Shown here in pieces: positions 1 to 5,905 of a DNA stretch of 8,035 nucleotides. Origin of the DNA: Caldifarciminota bacterium. Lineage in GTDB: Bacteria > Hydrothermota > UBA3072 > WFRC01. The position numbers were made by a program, and so were the translations under genes. The stretch lies in assembly GCA_015486685.1 (NCBI GenBank), contig WFRC01000017.1:1-8035 (forward strand). The letters are read 5' to 3'. Each line of letters starts with the position of its first letter. Within the stretch, counting starts at the first letter, position 1. Below the pieces are notes generated by a model that made no database searches, was not told where the DNA came from, and saw only the letters and a program-made list of their open reading frames with translations.

Positions 1-1107
1 AGAATAACGGTCGGCGTGCCGATAAGGGCGATGCTGGCGGAGAGGCTCAGAAGTCTGGAAGAGATATTGGCTAAGATGGGCGGCAGAGCCGCTTTCGAGT
101 ACAAATACGACGGAATAAGGCTTCAGGCCCATATAGGGGAGGATATCAGGATATTTTCAAGGCACCTCGAGAACATGACAGAACAGTTCCCGGAGATTGC
201 CACGGCTCTCAGGGCATCTTTCAGGGGGAAAGAGGCCATCGTAGAGGGGGAATGCGTACCGGTTGACATAAGCACCGGCGAGATGCTTCCGTTTCAGGTG
301 GTCTCCCACAGGAGGGGGAGAAAATACGGGCTTCAGCAGGCGATGGAGGACTATCCTGTGGTGATATTCCTATTCGATGCCCTTTACATGGACGGAGAAG
401 ACCTCACGGTAAGGCCGTATCTCGAAAGAAGGGAGGGACTGAAATCCCACTTCGAGGTCACCGAGAGAACGAAGATATCAGAGGTTCTGATAACGGAGAA
501 GGCAGAGGAAGCGGAGCGGTTCTTCAACGAGGCCATAGATGCGGGATGCGAGGGGATAATGGCAAAATCGATAGCTGGAGACTCAATATACCGCGCAGGA
601 GCCAGAGGATTCCTCTGGATAAAGTACAAGAAGGACTATAAGAGCGAGATGACGGACACCGTTGACCTTGTTCCGGTGGGCGCTTTCATGGGCAGGGGCA
701 GGAGGGCAGGGAAGTACGGAGCCCTTCTGATGGCCGCCTACAACCCGGACAGGGATATGTTCGAGACCGTCTGCAAGCTCGGAAGCGGATTCACCGATGA
801 GGACCTTGAGAAACTGCCCGAGATATTCAAGCCGTATCTAACCGAGGAAAGGCACCCGAGGGTGGATTCCAGGATGGAGCCGGATGTCTGGTTCGTTCCC
901 AACTTCGTCCTCGAGGTTCTGGGTGCAGAGATAACCCTGAGCCCGAACCACACCTGTGCCTACGGACAGATAAAGGAAGGGGCGGGCCTTGCCATAAGAT
1001 TCCCGAGGTTCACCGGCAACTGGAGGGATGACAGGGGCCCGGAGGATGCGACGACGAGCGGAGAGATGATAAGGATGTACGAGATCCAGCTGAAGAAGGT
1101 GGAATGA
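1..1107 (+). CDS. lig: ATP-dependent DNA ligase, archaeal type (5'-truncated by window edge)
   Basis: This enzyme seals nicks in duplex DNA using ATP through an enzyme-AMP intermediate, acting in replication and repair. The frame is open from base 1, so the true start lies upstream and the N-terminal DNA-binding domain is missing; about 368 residues remain, against roughly 550-600 usual for archaeal ligases. The adenylation motif I is KYDGIR, with the nucleotide-accepting lysine at bases 103-105. Motif III-like FLFDALYMDG, motif IV EGIMAKS and motif V-like WIKYKKDY follow in the expected order. The OB-fold C-terminus ends in a typical ATTSGEMIRMYEIQ tail, so the C-terminus is complete. Base composition is richer in GC than the following operon, with many AGG and ATA codons. 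I take it as resident host sequence next to an insertion. The family call is firm. Confidence 0.95.
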   Translation, partial: RITVGVPIRAMLAERLRSLEEILAKMGGRAAFEYKYDGIRLQAHIGEDIRIFSRHLENMTEQFPEIATALRASFRGKEAIVEGECVPVDISTGEMLPFQVVSHRRGRKYGLQQAMEDYPVVIFLFDALYMDGEDLTVRPYLERREGLKSHFEVTERTKISEVLITEKAEEAERFFNEAIDAGCEGIMAKSIAGDSIYRAGARGFLWIKYKKDYKSEMTDTVDLVPVGAFMGRGRRAGKYGALLMAAYNPDRDMFETVCKLGSGFTDEDLEKLPEIFKPYLTEERHPRVDSRMEPDVWFVPNFVLEVLGAEITLSPNHTCAYGQIKEGAGLAIRFPRFTGNWRDDRGPEDATTSGEMIRMYEIQLKKVE

Positions 1108-1308
1108 GAAGATGCTGGGAGCGTTCGGGACTTATGGATATAAAAGCAGCAAAACCACTGAGATATGCGCTCATGTTGAACAATAGAGAACTTGGAAAAA
1201 TAAGGAGTCCGTTAGACATATATAATGAAGATGCATACTGTGGAAAAGGTGATGCAAATAAGCAGTGAAGAAAAACACCCAAACCTAAATGGTAAGATAT
1301 ACGAAAAT

Positions 1309-1361
1309 AAGTTCGGATATCACACCAAATCGGAAGTATATGCGAACAAAAGTTCGGATAT
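1309..1361 (+). repeat. Tandem 12-bp direct repeat AAGTTCGGATAT
   Basis: AAGTTCGGATAT occurs exactly at 1309-1320 and 1350-1361, 41 bases apart centre to centre. A degenerate relative (GTTCGG, a short insertion, then GGATATAAA) sits at 1123-1144. The second copy runs directly into the TATA-like box upstream of the operon. The spacing is close to four helical turns, which would place both copies on one DNA face. This fits a regulator operator or recombinase-binding direct repeats; the function is inferred. Confidence 0.6.
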
Positions 1362-1365
1362 AAAG
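1357..1365 (+). promoter_or_regulatory. Candidate archaeal TATA box for the four-gene operon
   Basis: GATATAAAG resembles an archaeal TATA element. Transcription would start near 1386-1388, leaving a leader of about 57 bases before the first ATG at 1445. The box lies just upstream of the left module edge (1369-1379). If the modules are exchangeable cassettes, this promoter would belong to the receiving site rather than to the module. Confidence 0.4.
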
Positions 1366-1367
1366 GA

Positions 1368-1380
1368 GTTATATGACATT
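1368..1380 (+). repeat. Left copy of 13-bp direct repeat GTTATATGACATT
   Basis: The same 13 bases occur at 5813-5825, at the start of the second module. The copies sit at the left edges of the two gene modules. The repeat contains GTTATATGAC, the arm that pairs with GTCATATAAC at 5679-5688. This is the position where an integron cassette would have its G/TT core site, though the sequence does not fully match the consensus GTTRRRY. Confidence 0.75.
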
Positions 1381-1393
1381 CCGCCCCGAAGCC
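1379..1393 (+). repeat. Module 1 left inverted-repeat arm
   Basis: TTCCGCCCCGAAGCC is complementary to GGTTTCGGGGCGGAA at 5626-5640 over 14 of 15 positions, including a perfect 12-bp core. The GC-rich arm stands out in its AT-rich surroundings. It links the beginning of the operon module to its end. Confidence 0.75.
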
Positions 1394-1434
1394 TCGAAAT
1401 GAACAAAAAAAACTTGAACAAGAATAACATTAAC

Positions 1435-1440
1435 AGGTGG
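1435..1440 (+). promoter_or_regulatory. Ribosome binding site for the nuclease-fusion gene
   Basis: AGGTGG lies four bases before the ATG at 1445 and supports that start codon. Confidence 0.6.
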
Positions 1441-1444
1441 GAGA

Positions 1445-3049
1445 ATGATCAAAAATAGCTTTATTTTCATTCCAGGAATCGGGGAAAAAACAGAGAAATA
1501 TTTGTGGAGAAAGGATATTTTTACATGGAGAGATTTGGAAAGAATCTATCTTCCGAGCCTAAATAGGAGTAAAAGAAAGATCATAGGAGACCACTTGGAG
1601 CTAGCAAAATCGGCTCTTATTAAAATGGATTCTTCCTTTTTTGCCAAGTACTTACCTCAAAGAGAATATTGGAGGTTATATAAGGATTTCCGTTCCAAAA
1701 CTTTGTTTCTTGATATTGAAACTACTGGCTTATCGCAATACTATGATATCATAACTGTTATAGGTACTTTCGACCCTTATAAGAATAAAATCAAAATTTT
1801 TCTTAGAGATAATAACCTGAATGAGATAGAAAATTACTTACAAGGTTATGAAATTATTGTTACTTTTAATGGGAAGTTATTTGATATACCATTTATCAGG
1901 AAAGAATTCCCAGAGATAAAACTTCCTCCTATTCATATTGACTTAAGATTCTTACTCAGGTCTCTCGGGTTTACTGGATCGCTAAAAGATATAGAGAAGA
2001 AAGTAGGTATACAAAGAAAAGAAGATATACAAGAAATTAATGGGAGAGAAGCAGCAGTGTTATGGAGCAAGTTTGTAAAAGGAGATGATGAGGCGCTGAA
2101 GAAATTACTTTTATATAACATTTATGACACAATAAATTTAGAGAGACTTATGCGATTCGCATATATTACAAAAATTGAAAAGGATATTTTACCCAAAATA
2201 AAAAATAATTTCATACAACAAAGACTTTTTGACAATTCTAAAAATAAGGAATTTAATTATTACCTTCCTCCATCTAATATTACTATTCCTACGATTAATA
2301 TTATTCAATCTAATAAAATATTAAAAATTTATGTAAATAATAAGACTTTGCTTAAGATAGATAGGAGTAAAATAAGGACCATAGAAATCAAAATAAATAC
2401 TCTAATAAAAAAGATTAGAGACAATGGATATGAACCCTTATCGGTTGGTATAGATTTGACAGGTTCTGAAAAAAGGGCTTCTGGTATCTGTATACTTCAG
2501 GAAGATAAAGCATATTTAGATCTGCTGAAGACTGATGAAGAGATCATTTCGACTGTATTAAATGTTAAACCTATTATAATATCAATAGATTCCCCTCTTA
2601 GTCTACCTAAGGGCAGGTGTTGTGCAAGTGATTCATGTGAGTGTAGAAAATATGGAATTACCAGAGAATGCGAAAGGATTCTTAAAAAAAGAGGCATTAA
2701 CGTTTATCCTTGTCTGATTAAAAGTATGCAAAGACTAACCTTAAGAGGTATTAGACTATCCAAAATTTTTGAAGACCATGGCTATCAGGTAATAGAAAGT
2801 TATCCTGGTGCCGCTCAAGATATTTTAAGATTCCCACGAAAACGAATTAATCTAAAAGAATTAGAGATAGATTTAATGAATATGGGAATAAAGCCTTTAT
2901 CTGATACGGATACGGTAAATCATGATGAAATTGATGCACTTACGTCCGCTTTAGTGGGTTATTTTTATCTTGCTGGAATGTATGAAGCTATAGGAAACAT
3001 TGAAGAGGGATATTTAGTTATACCCGATCTAAAAAATGGAGGTAAATAA
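1445..3049 (+). CDS. HhH - YprB/RNase_H_2 exonuclease - DUF429 fusion, predicted nuclease
   Basis: This 534-residue protein joins two RNase H-fold modules. Residues 1-60 hold a helix-hairpin-helix-like element (FIPGIGEKTEKYLW). Residues 85-240 look like the YprB/RNase_H_2 DEDD exonuclease domain: FLDIETTGL supplies Asp90 and Glu92, FNGKLFDIPF supplies Asp147, and YNIYD supplies Asp228. Residues 333-525 look like DUF429, a predicted RNase H-fold nuclease: GIDLTGSE (Asp337), ISIDSPLSLPKG (Asp382) and HDEIDALTSAL (Asp494, Glu495, Asp497). Between them lies a less ordered linker (250-330). A cysteine-rich loop CCASDSCEC (393-400) may bind metal. Acidic residues are retained in both domains, so both may be active on nucleic acid; the substrate is unknown. 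It is the first gene of the operon, one base from the purZ-like start, and strongly AT-rich compared with the flanks. Confidence 0.8.
   Translation: MIKNSFIFIPGIGEKTEKYLWRKDIFTWRDLERIYLPSLNRSKRKIIGDHLELAKSALIKMDSSFFAKYLPQREYWRLYKDFRSKTLFLDIETTGLSQYYDIITVIGTFDPYKNKIKIFLRDNNLNEIENYLQGYEIIVTFNGKLFDIPFIRKEFPEIKLPPIHIDLRFLLRSLGFTGSLKDIEKKVGIQRKEDIQEINGREAAVLWSKFVKGDDEALKKLLLYNIYDTINLERLMRFAYITKIEKDILPKIKNNFIQQRLFDNSKNKEFNYYLPPSNITIPTINIIQSNKILKIYVNNKTLLKIDRSKIRTIEIKINTLIKKIRDNGYEPLSVGIDLTGSEKRASGICILQEDKAYLDLLKTDEEIISTVLNVKPIIISIDSPLSLPKGRCCASDSCECRKYGITRECERILKKRGINVYPCLIKSMQRLTLRGIRLSKIFEDHGYQVIESYPGAAQDILRFPRKRINLKELEIDLMNMGIKPLSDTDTVNHDEIDALTSALVGYFYLAGMYEAIGNIEEGYLVIPDLKNGGK
3038..3043 (+). 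promoter_or_regulatory. Ribosome binding site deciding the purZ-like start
   Basis: GGAGGT ends seven bases before the ATG at 3051. It overlaps the 3' end of the preceding gene and makes 3051 a better start than the in-frame ATG at 3036, which sits inside the site itself. Confidence 0.75.
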
Positions 3050-3050
3050 C

Positions 3051-4142
3051 ATGAATGTAACTGTGATAGTAGGAGGTCAATTTGGAGGAGAGGGAAAAGG
3101 AAAAATGACCGCCCATTTATGCCGTGCATATAACGTTGATGCTGTTGTTAGATGTGGTGGTCCAAATTCGGGGCATACAATTACTATTGACAATAAGCCA
3201 ATAGTTCTTAGACAGATTCCAGCTGGCGTAGTGAATCAAAATACAAAGCTATTTTTAGCAGGTGGTTGTCTTATCGATATAAATGTCTTATTGGAAGAAA
3301 TAAAACTCTTTAATTTGACTCCAGACAGACTAAAAATAGATAGAAACGCTGTAATTATAGATAAAGCTGATATAGAAAATGAAACAAACATGAAACTTGA
3401 AGATAGAATAGGCTCTACTTGCACTGGTGTAGGTTCTGCCGTCATTAAAAGAATATTAAGGAAAAAGGACACAAAACTCGCAAAAGATATACCTGAACTT
3501 AGCGCTTACATTGCAGATGTCTCCTACGAGGTAAACCGACTTATTGATAAAGGGAAAAGAATTATCATTGAAGGCACCCAGGGGTTTGGTTTATCTATTT
3601 ACCATAGCCCTTATTATCCATATACGACAAGTAGAGACACAAGCGCTTCAGGTTTTTTAAGTGAGGTGGGGCTTAGCCCTTTGGCAGTCTCCGATGTCAT
3701 TATGGTAATAAGAACATTTTCTATTAGAGTTGGTGGGAACTCAGGACCATTGCCGAAAGAGATAGATTGGAAAACCATCCAAATAGAAAGTGGTTATCCT
3801 TATGAAATCAAAGAGTTTACAACTGTGACAAATAGACTACGTAGAGTAGGAAGATTTGATCTCAGAATTGTGAAAAAAGCTGTCACAGTTAATAGACCTA
3901 CCGATATAGCTCTGATGGGTGTAGATTATCTGGACTATGAGAATAAAGGCGTTAGAAATTATGAGAATCTAACAAATGAAACCAAAGCTTTTATTTCGAA
4001 TTTAGAGAAAGAATTAGGAGTTAGTGTAAGATTTATCGGAACAGGACCGAATGATGATGAAATTATTGATTTGCTAAGAGAAACCAAGAATGAGAAGGAG
4101 GTGAGAGAAAATGGAAGACTTATCAAGATATCCTTGCCCTGA
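3051..4142 (+). CDS. purZ-like: PurZ-like adenylosuccinate synthetase homologue (catalytic Asp replaced by Gly)
   Basis: PurA joins IMP and aspartate with GTP. PurZ, known from phages with 2-aminoadenine DNA, instead acts on dGMP to make the succinyl precursor of dZMP. This 363-residue protein has the family P-loop as GGQFGGEGKGK (8-18). Gly13 occupies the position of the essential aspartate in PurA (GTQWGDEGKGK); a small residue there is a reported PurZ hallmark. The catalytic histidine is kept in GGPNSGHT (His42). EGTQGFG (174-180), RVGGNSGPL (226-234) and TTVTNRLRRVGRFD (257-270) replace the PurA forms RVGAGPFPTE and TTGRRRRTGW. Its length is near archaeal PurA and below bacterial PurA, with an additional charged C-terminal tail. 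Family membership is firm. Use of dGMP rather than IMP is inferred from motifs I compared from memory. The ATG at 3051 is chosen by its ribosome binding site. Confidence 0.85.
   Translation: MNVTVIVGGQFGGEGKGKMTAHLCRAYNVDAVVRCGGPNSGHTITIDNKPIVLRQIPAGVVNQNTKLFLAGGCLIDINVLLEEIKLFNLTPDRLKIDRNAVIIDKADIENETNMKLEDRIGSTCTGVGSAVIKRILRKKDTKLAKDIPELSAYIADVSYEVNRLIDKGKRIIIEGTQGFGLSIYHSPYYPYTTSRDTSASGFLSEVGLSPLAVSDVIMVIRTFSIRVGGNSGPLPKEIDWKTIQIESGYPYEIKEFTTVTNRLRRVGRFDLRIVKKAVTVNRPTDIALMGVDYLDYENKGVRNYENLTNETKAFISNLEKELGVSVRFIGTGPNDDEIIDLLRETKNEKEVRENGRLIKISLP
4095..4104 (+). promoter_or_regulatory. Strong ribosome binding site within the purZ-like gene
   Basis: AAGGAGGTGA ends six bases before the ATG at 4111 and is nearly a perfect archaeal Shine-Dalgarno. 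It fixes the start of the next gene inside the purZ-like reading frame and indicates translational coupling. Confidence 0.85.
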
Positions 4143-5019
4143 GGAAGATGATTTAGGAACATCGGGAGTGCTTACGAGTGATGAAATAAAATACTACGCT
4201 GATAAATATAAGATGATCTACCCTTTTGACCCAAATAGTCTTAAACCCGCCGGTTATGAACTGCATTTAGGAAAAGATTGTGCAATAGGTGGCAAGCGTA
4301 AGAAGTTATCTGATAGTAACCCTGAATTAGAAATACCTCCCTTTGAAGTTGCAATTATTAGCACAAAAGAGATAATTAACCTCCCACGATTTATAATAGC
4401 AAGATGGAATCTACGAGTAAGAAAAGTTTATGAAGGATTATTATGGACAGGAGGTCCTCAGGTTGATCCAGGATGGGTGGGACCACTTTTTTGCCCAATT
4501 TATAATTTATCAAGCGAACCCGTAAAATTGACACTGGATGAGCGGATAGTACTTATGGACTTCGTTAAAACCACTCCCTTTAAAAAAGGAAAAACTAAGG
4601 AATATCATAGACCGCCAAGACGTCAAAAATTAGATGATTATAATTGGAGACTTAAAAGCGCATTGGTTACTGAAGCAAAAGACAGAATGGATGAGGTTGA
4701 AAAGAAAGCTAATAGAGTTGAAGGCATGATTGGCATTATGATTTCCGCAATTGCAATTTTGTTTGCAGTGGTTTCTATATTTGTGACCTCAGGACAGCAG
4801 ATAAAAGTTACTTTACCTTTGTGGGTCTATATTAGCGTTGTTTTCTCCGTATTGGCAATAGCATTTGCTCTATTCCGGCCAGTTAAATTACGGGTTAAAT
4901 GGATTGATATAGAAGTTAAGGACAAAACATTTTGGATGTGGTTCAAGTATCTTATAATTCCGTACATTATCATATCACTAATTGTAATAATTATCTTGGG
5001 GGTTAAATTGCTATGGTAA
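4111..5019 (+). CDS. Membrane-anchored dCTP deaminase/dUTPase-fold protein with degenerate active site
   Basis: This 302-residue protein overlaps the purZ-like gene by 32 bases. Residues 35-152 resemble the dCTP deaminase/dUTPase trimer fold: SLKPAGYELHLG matches the N-terminal strand, and VDPGWVGPLFCPIYN (118-132) matches the DPGWSG...FYN core. The catalytic glutamate of Dcd (in LEFYN) aligns with Pro129, and the RSSxAR segment reads roughly RVRKVY (102-107), so the deaminase serine and arginine appear lost. Deamination is therefore unlikely; nucleotide binding remains possible. A charged helix (about 176-203) leads to three predicted membrane segments (about 205-227, 235-256 and 276-300) separated by a short soluble segment. 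The layout suggests a nucleotide-sensing head on a membrane anchor or effector. That role is inference; the fold call is moderately firm. Confidence 0.7.
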   Translation: MEDLSRYPCPEEDDLGTSGVLTSDEIKYYADKYKMIYPFDPNSLKPAGYELHLGKDCAIGGKRKKLSDSNPELEIPPFEVAIISTKEIINLPRFIIARWNLRVRKVYEGLLWTGGPQVDPGWVGPLFCPIYNLSSEPVKLTLDERIVLMDFVKTTPFKKGKTKEYHRPPRRQKLDDYNWRLKSALVTEAKDRMDEVEKKANRVEGMIGIMISAIAILFAVVSIFVTSGQQIKVTLPLWVYISVVFSVLAIAFALFRPVKLRVKWIDIEVKDKTFWMWFKYLIIPYIIISLIVIIILGVKLLW

Positions 5020-5618
5020 AAATAATAAGTTTTGAAGGGTGTGTAGGGGCAGGCAAAACAAGTCTAACTAATTATTTTTCTTATGAACTGAAATGTGAAA
5101 AGATATTAGAAGCATATGAAATAAACCCCTTCTTAGAAGAATTTTATGCAAAGTCGGATGTAATACTAGAAACAGAGTTGACTTTTTTATTAATCCATTA
5201 CTCACAATTGAAAAAAGCACTTAAAGAATGTAAAGGAAATTTTATATTAAGCGACTTTTCGATAGAGAAAGACCTAGTATATGCGAAGCTAAATTTAGAT
5301 AAAAGAGAATTAGAGATATTTGAAGATGTTTATAATTATATTATTAGTAAGGTTGGTATCCCTTATGCTGTTATTTATATAGATTTATCTTTAAACATCC
5401 TTAAACGGCGGATTTTCCAGAGAGGTAGGCCCTACGAGATAAATGCTGATCCTGGTTATTTCAAAAAATATAATGATAAAGTTAAGGAATATTTTAGAGA
5501 GTATGCTCATAGCAAAGTCTTCTTTTTTAATGTTGATGATTTGGAATTAGATCCTGATAGCATTAAGTTAAAACAGATTAGGGAAAAAATCATGGAGTTG
5601 ATAAAAAATGGTTTATAA
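5013..5618 (+). CDS. Deoxynucleoside kinase family protein (dGK/dAK-like)
   Basis: It is predicted to transfer phosphate from a nucleoside triphosphate to a deoxynucleoside, giving a dNMP. The 201-residue sequence has the P-loop FEGCVGAGKTS (7-17) and the substrate-site segment LEAYEINPFLEEFY (32-45), equivalent to the ExxxxNPYLxxFY of bacterial deoxyguanosine/deoxyadenosine kinases. DFSIEKDLVYA (81-91) stands at the Asp-Arg-Ser position with Phe in place of Arg. The arginine lid is KRRIFQRGRPYE (131-142). Length is normal for the family. The start overlaps the previous stop by 7 bases, with GGGGGT at 4998-5003 as ribosome binding site. A purine-type kinase would supply dGMP to a PurZ-like enzyme or salvage modified deoxynucleosides, but the base specificity cannot be read with confidence. 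Confidence 0.85.
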   Translation: MVKIISFEGCVGAGKTSLTNYFSYELKCEKILEAYEINPFLEEFYAKSDVILETELTFLLIHYSQLKKALKECKGNFILSDFSIEKDLVYAKLNLDKRELEIFEDVYNYIISKVGIPYAVIYIDLSLNILKRRIFQRGRPYEINADPGYFKKYNDKVKEYFREYAHSKVFFFNVDDLELDPDSIKLKQIREKIMELIKNGL

Positions 5619-5625
5619 TTTTATG

Positions 5626-5640
5626 GGTTTCGGGGCGGAA
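5626..5640 (+). repeat. Module 1 right inverted-repeat arm
   Basis: GGTTTCGGGGCGGAA pairs with 1379-1393 at 14 of 15 positions. It lies just after the last gene of the operon, about 40 bases before the attC-like palindrome begins. Confidence 0.75.
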
Positions 5641-5678
5641 CGCTTCGTCGCTTCGCTCCTCGCCCTCAATCCATTCGG

Positions 5679-5822
5679 GTCATATAACAGGCGGCTATGC
5701 GGTTCGGACTATCGCCCTCACCCAAATGTCACTGCCAATTCTAAGAAATTTTATAAATCACTAATGAGATTCCACTCGGAACGGCAATGACGCTATCGCA
5801 TAACCGCCAGCCGTTATATGAC
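5679..5822 (+). repeat. attC-like imperfect palindrome (candidate cassette recombination site)
   Basis: The outer arms GTCATATAAC (5679-5688) and GTTATATGAC (5813-5822) are perfectly complementary over 10 bases. After unpaired spacers of one and four bases, second arms at 5690-5701 and 5797-5808 pair at 11 of 12 positions. An inner pair, 5728-5736 with 5783-5791, matches at 8 of 9. Outer box, short spacer, inner box and large loop resemble the R and L boxes of integron attC sites, with AAC and GTT triplets at the expected places. Length (about 144 bases) is at the long end for attC. The consensus RYYYAAC/GTTRRRY is only partly met, so a different recombination or repeat system remains possible. 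Confidence 0.6.
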
Positions 5823-5825
5823 ATT
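5813..5825 (+). repeat. Right copy of 13-bp direct repeat GTTATATGACATT
   Basis: It is identical to 1368-1380. It ends the attC-like palindrome and starts module 2, so one copy precedes each module. Confidence 0.75.
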
Positions 5826-5834
5826 GGGTTTGGT
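5821..5834 (+). repeat. Module 2 left inverted-repeat arm
   Basis: ACATTGGGTTTGGT is complementary to 7464-7477 at 13 of 14 positions, with 11 contiguous matches (TTGGGTTTGGT). It has the same relation to the module 2 end as 1379-1393 has to the module 1 end. Confidence 0.7.
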
Positions 5835-5861
5835 GGCTTGTGGACAGGGAATCGATATGAA

Positions 5862-5871
5862 ATAATTTATG
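5862..5871 (+). promoter_or_regulatory. Possible weak TATA element upstream of the membrane-protein gene
   Basis: ATAATTTATG would place a transcription start near 5890, shortly before the ribosome binding site GGTGA (5896-5900) and the ATG at 5906. The match is weak and the region is AT-rich. Confidence 0.25.
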
Positions 5872-5905
5872 ACCTAAGAAGTGATACCCTTGGTTGGTGA
5901 TAGAT

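Larger units (their letters stand above)
1108..1444. other. Leader region between ligase and the AT-rich operon; no convincing gene
   Basis: No convincing gene lies here. The stretch changes from GC-rich host-like sequence to AT-rich sequence. It contains TATA-like boxes (1136-1146 and 1357-1365), a 12-bp direct repeat (1309-1320 and 1350-1361), and the first copy of the 13-bp repeat GTTATATGACATT (1368-1380) that recurs at the start of the second module. From 1379 onward the sequence is complementary to the far end of the operon module. An open frame at 1225-1458 is low in complexity, runs over these repeats and lacks a well-placed ribosome binding site, so I do not call it a gene. Confidence 0.6.
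5619..5905. other. Structured gene-free region between module 1 and module 2
   Basis: This stretch separates the kinase stop from the membrane-protein start and holds no convincing gene. It contains the right arm of the module 1 inverted repeat (5626-5640), a GC-rich side segment (5641-5678), the attC-like palindrome (5679-5822), the second copy of the 13-bp direct repeat (5813-5825), the left arm of module 2 (5821-5834), and a possible weak TATA element with ribosome binding site before 5906. An open frame at 5608-5790 merely runs through these inverted repeats. Confidence 0.65.

Noticed and set aside
1225..1458. 77-residue open frame in the leader region
   Set aside because: It is low in complexity, spans the direct repeats and module edge, overlaps the next gene start and has only a distant AAGGAG 17 bases upstream. 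I see no recognisable domain.
3051..4142. Ordinary housekeeping PurA
   Set aside because: The catalytic Asp is replaced by Gly, and the GPNSGHT and RVGGNSGPL segments differ from both bacterial and archaeal PurA as I know them. Operon context also argues against a purine-synthesis locus, though only a tree or assay would settle it.
4111..5019. Active dCTP deaminase used as an antiviral dCTP-depleting enzyme
   Set aside because: That type of defence needs the catalytic Glu and Ser/Arg residues, which do not appear in the alignment I can make by eye.
5608..5790. 60-residue open frame after the kinase
   Set aside because: It overlaps the kinase end and runs through the inverted-repeat arms; its protein shows no domain-like pattern.
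5619..5905. CRISPR array or tRNA gene
   Set aside because: The repeats are paired inverted arms, not regularly spaced identical units, and no tRNA cloverleaf could be traced.
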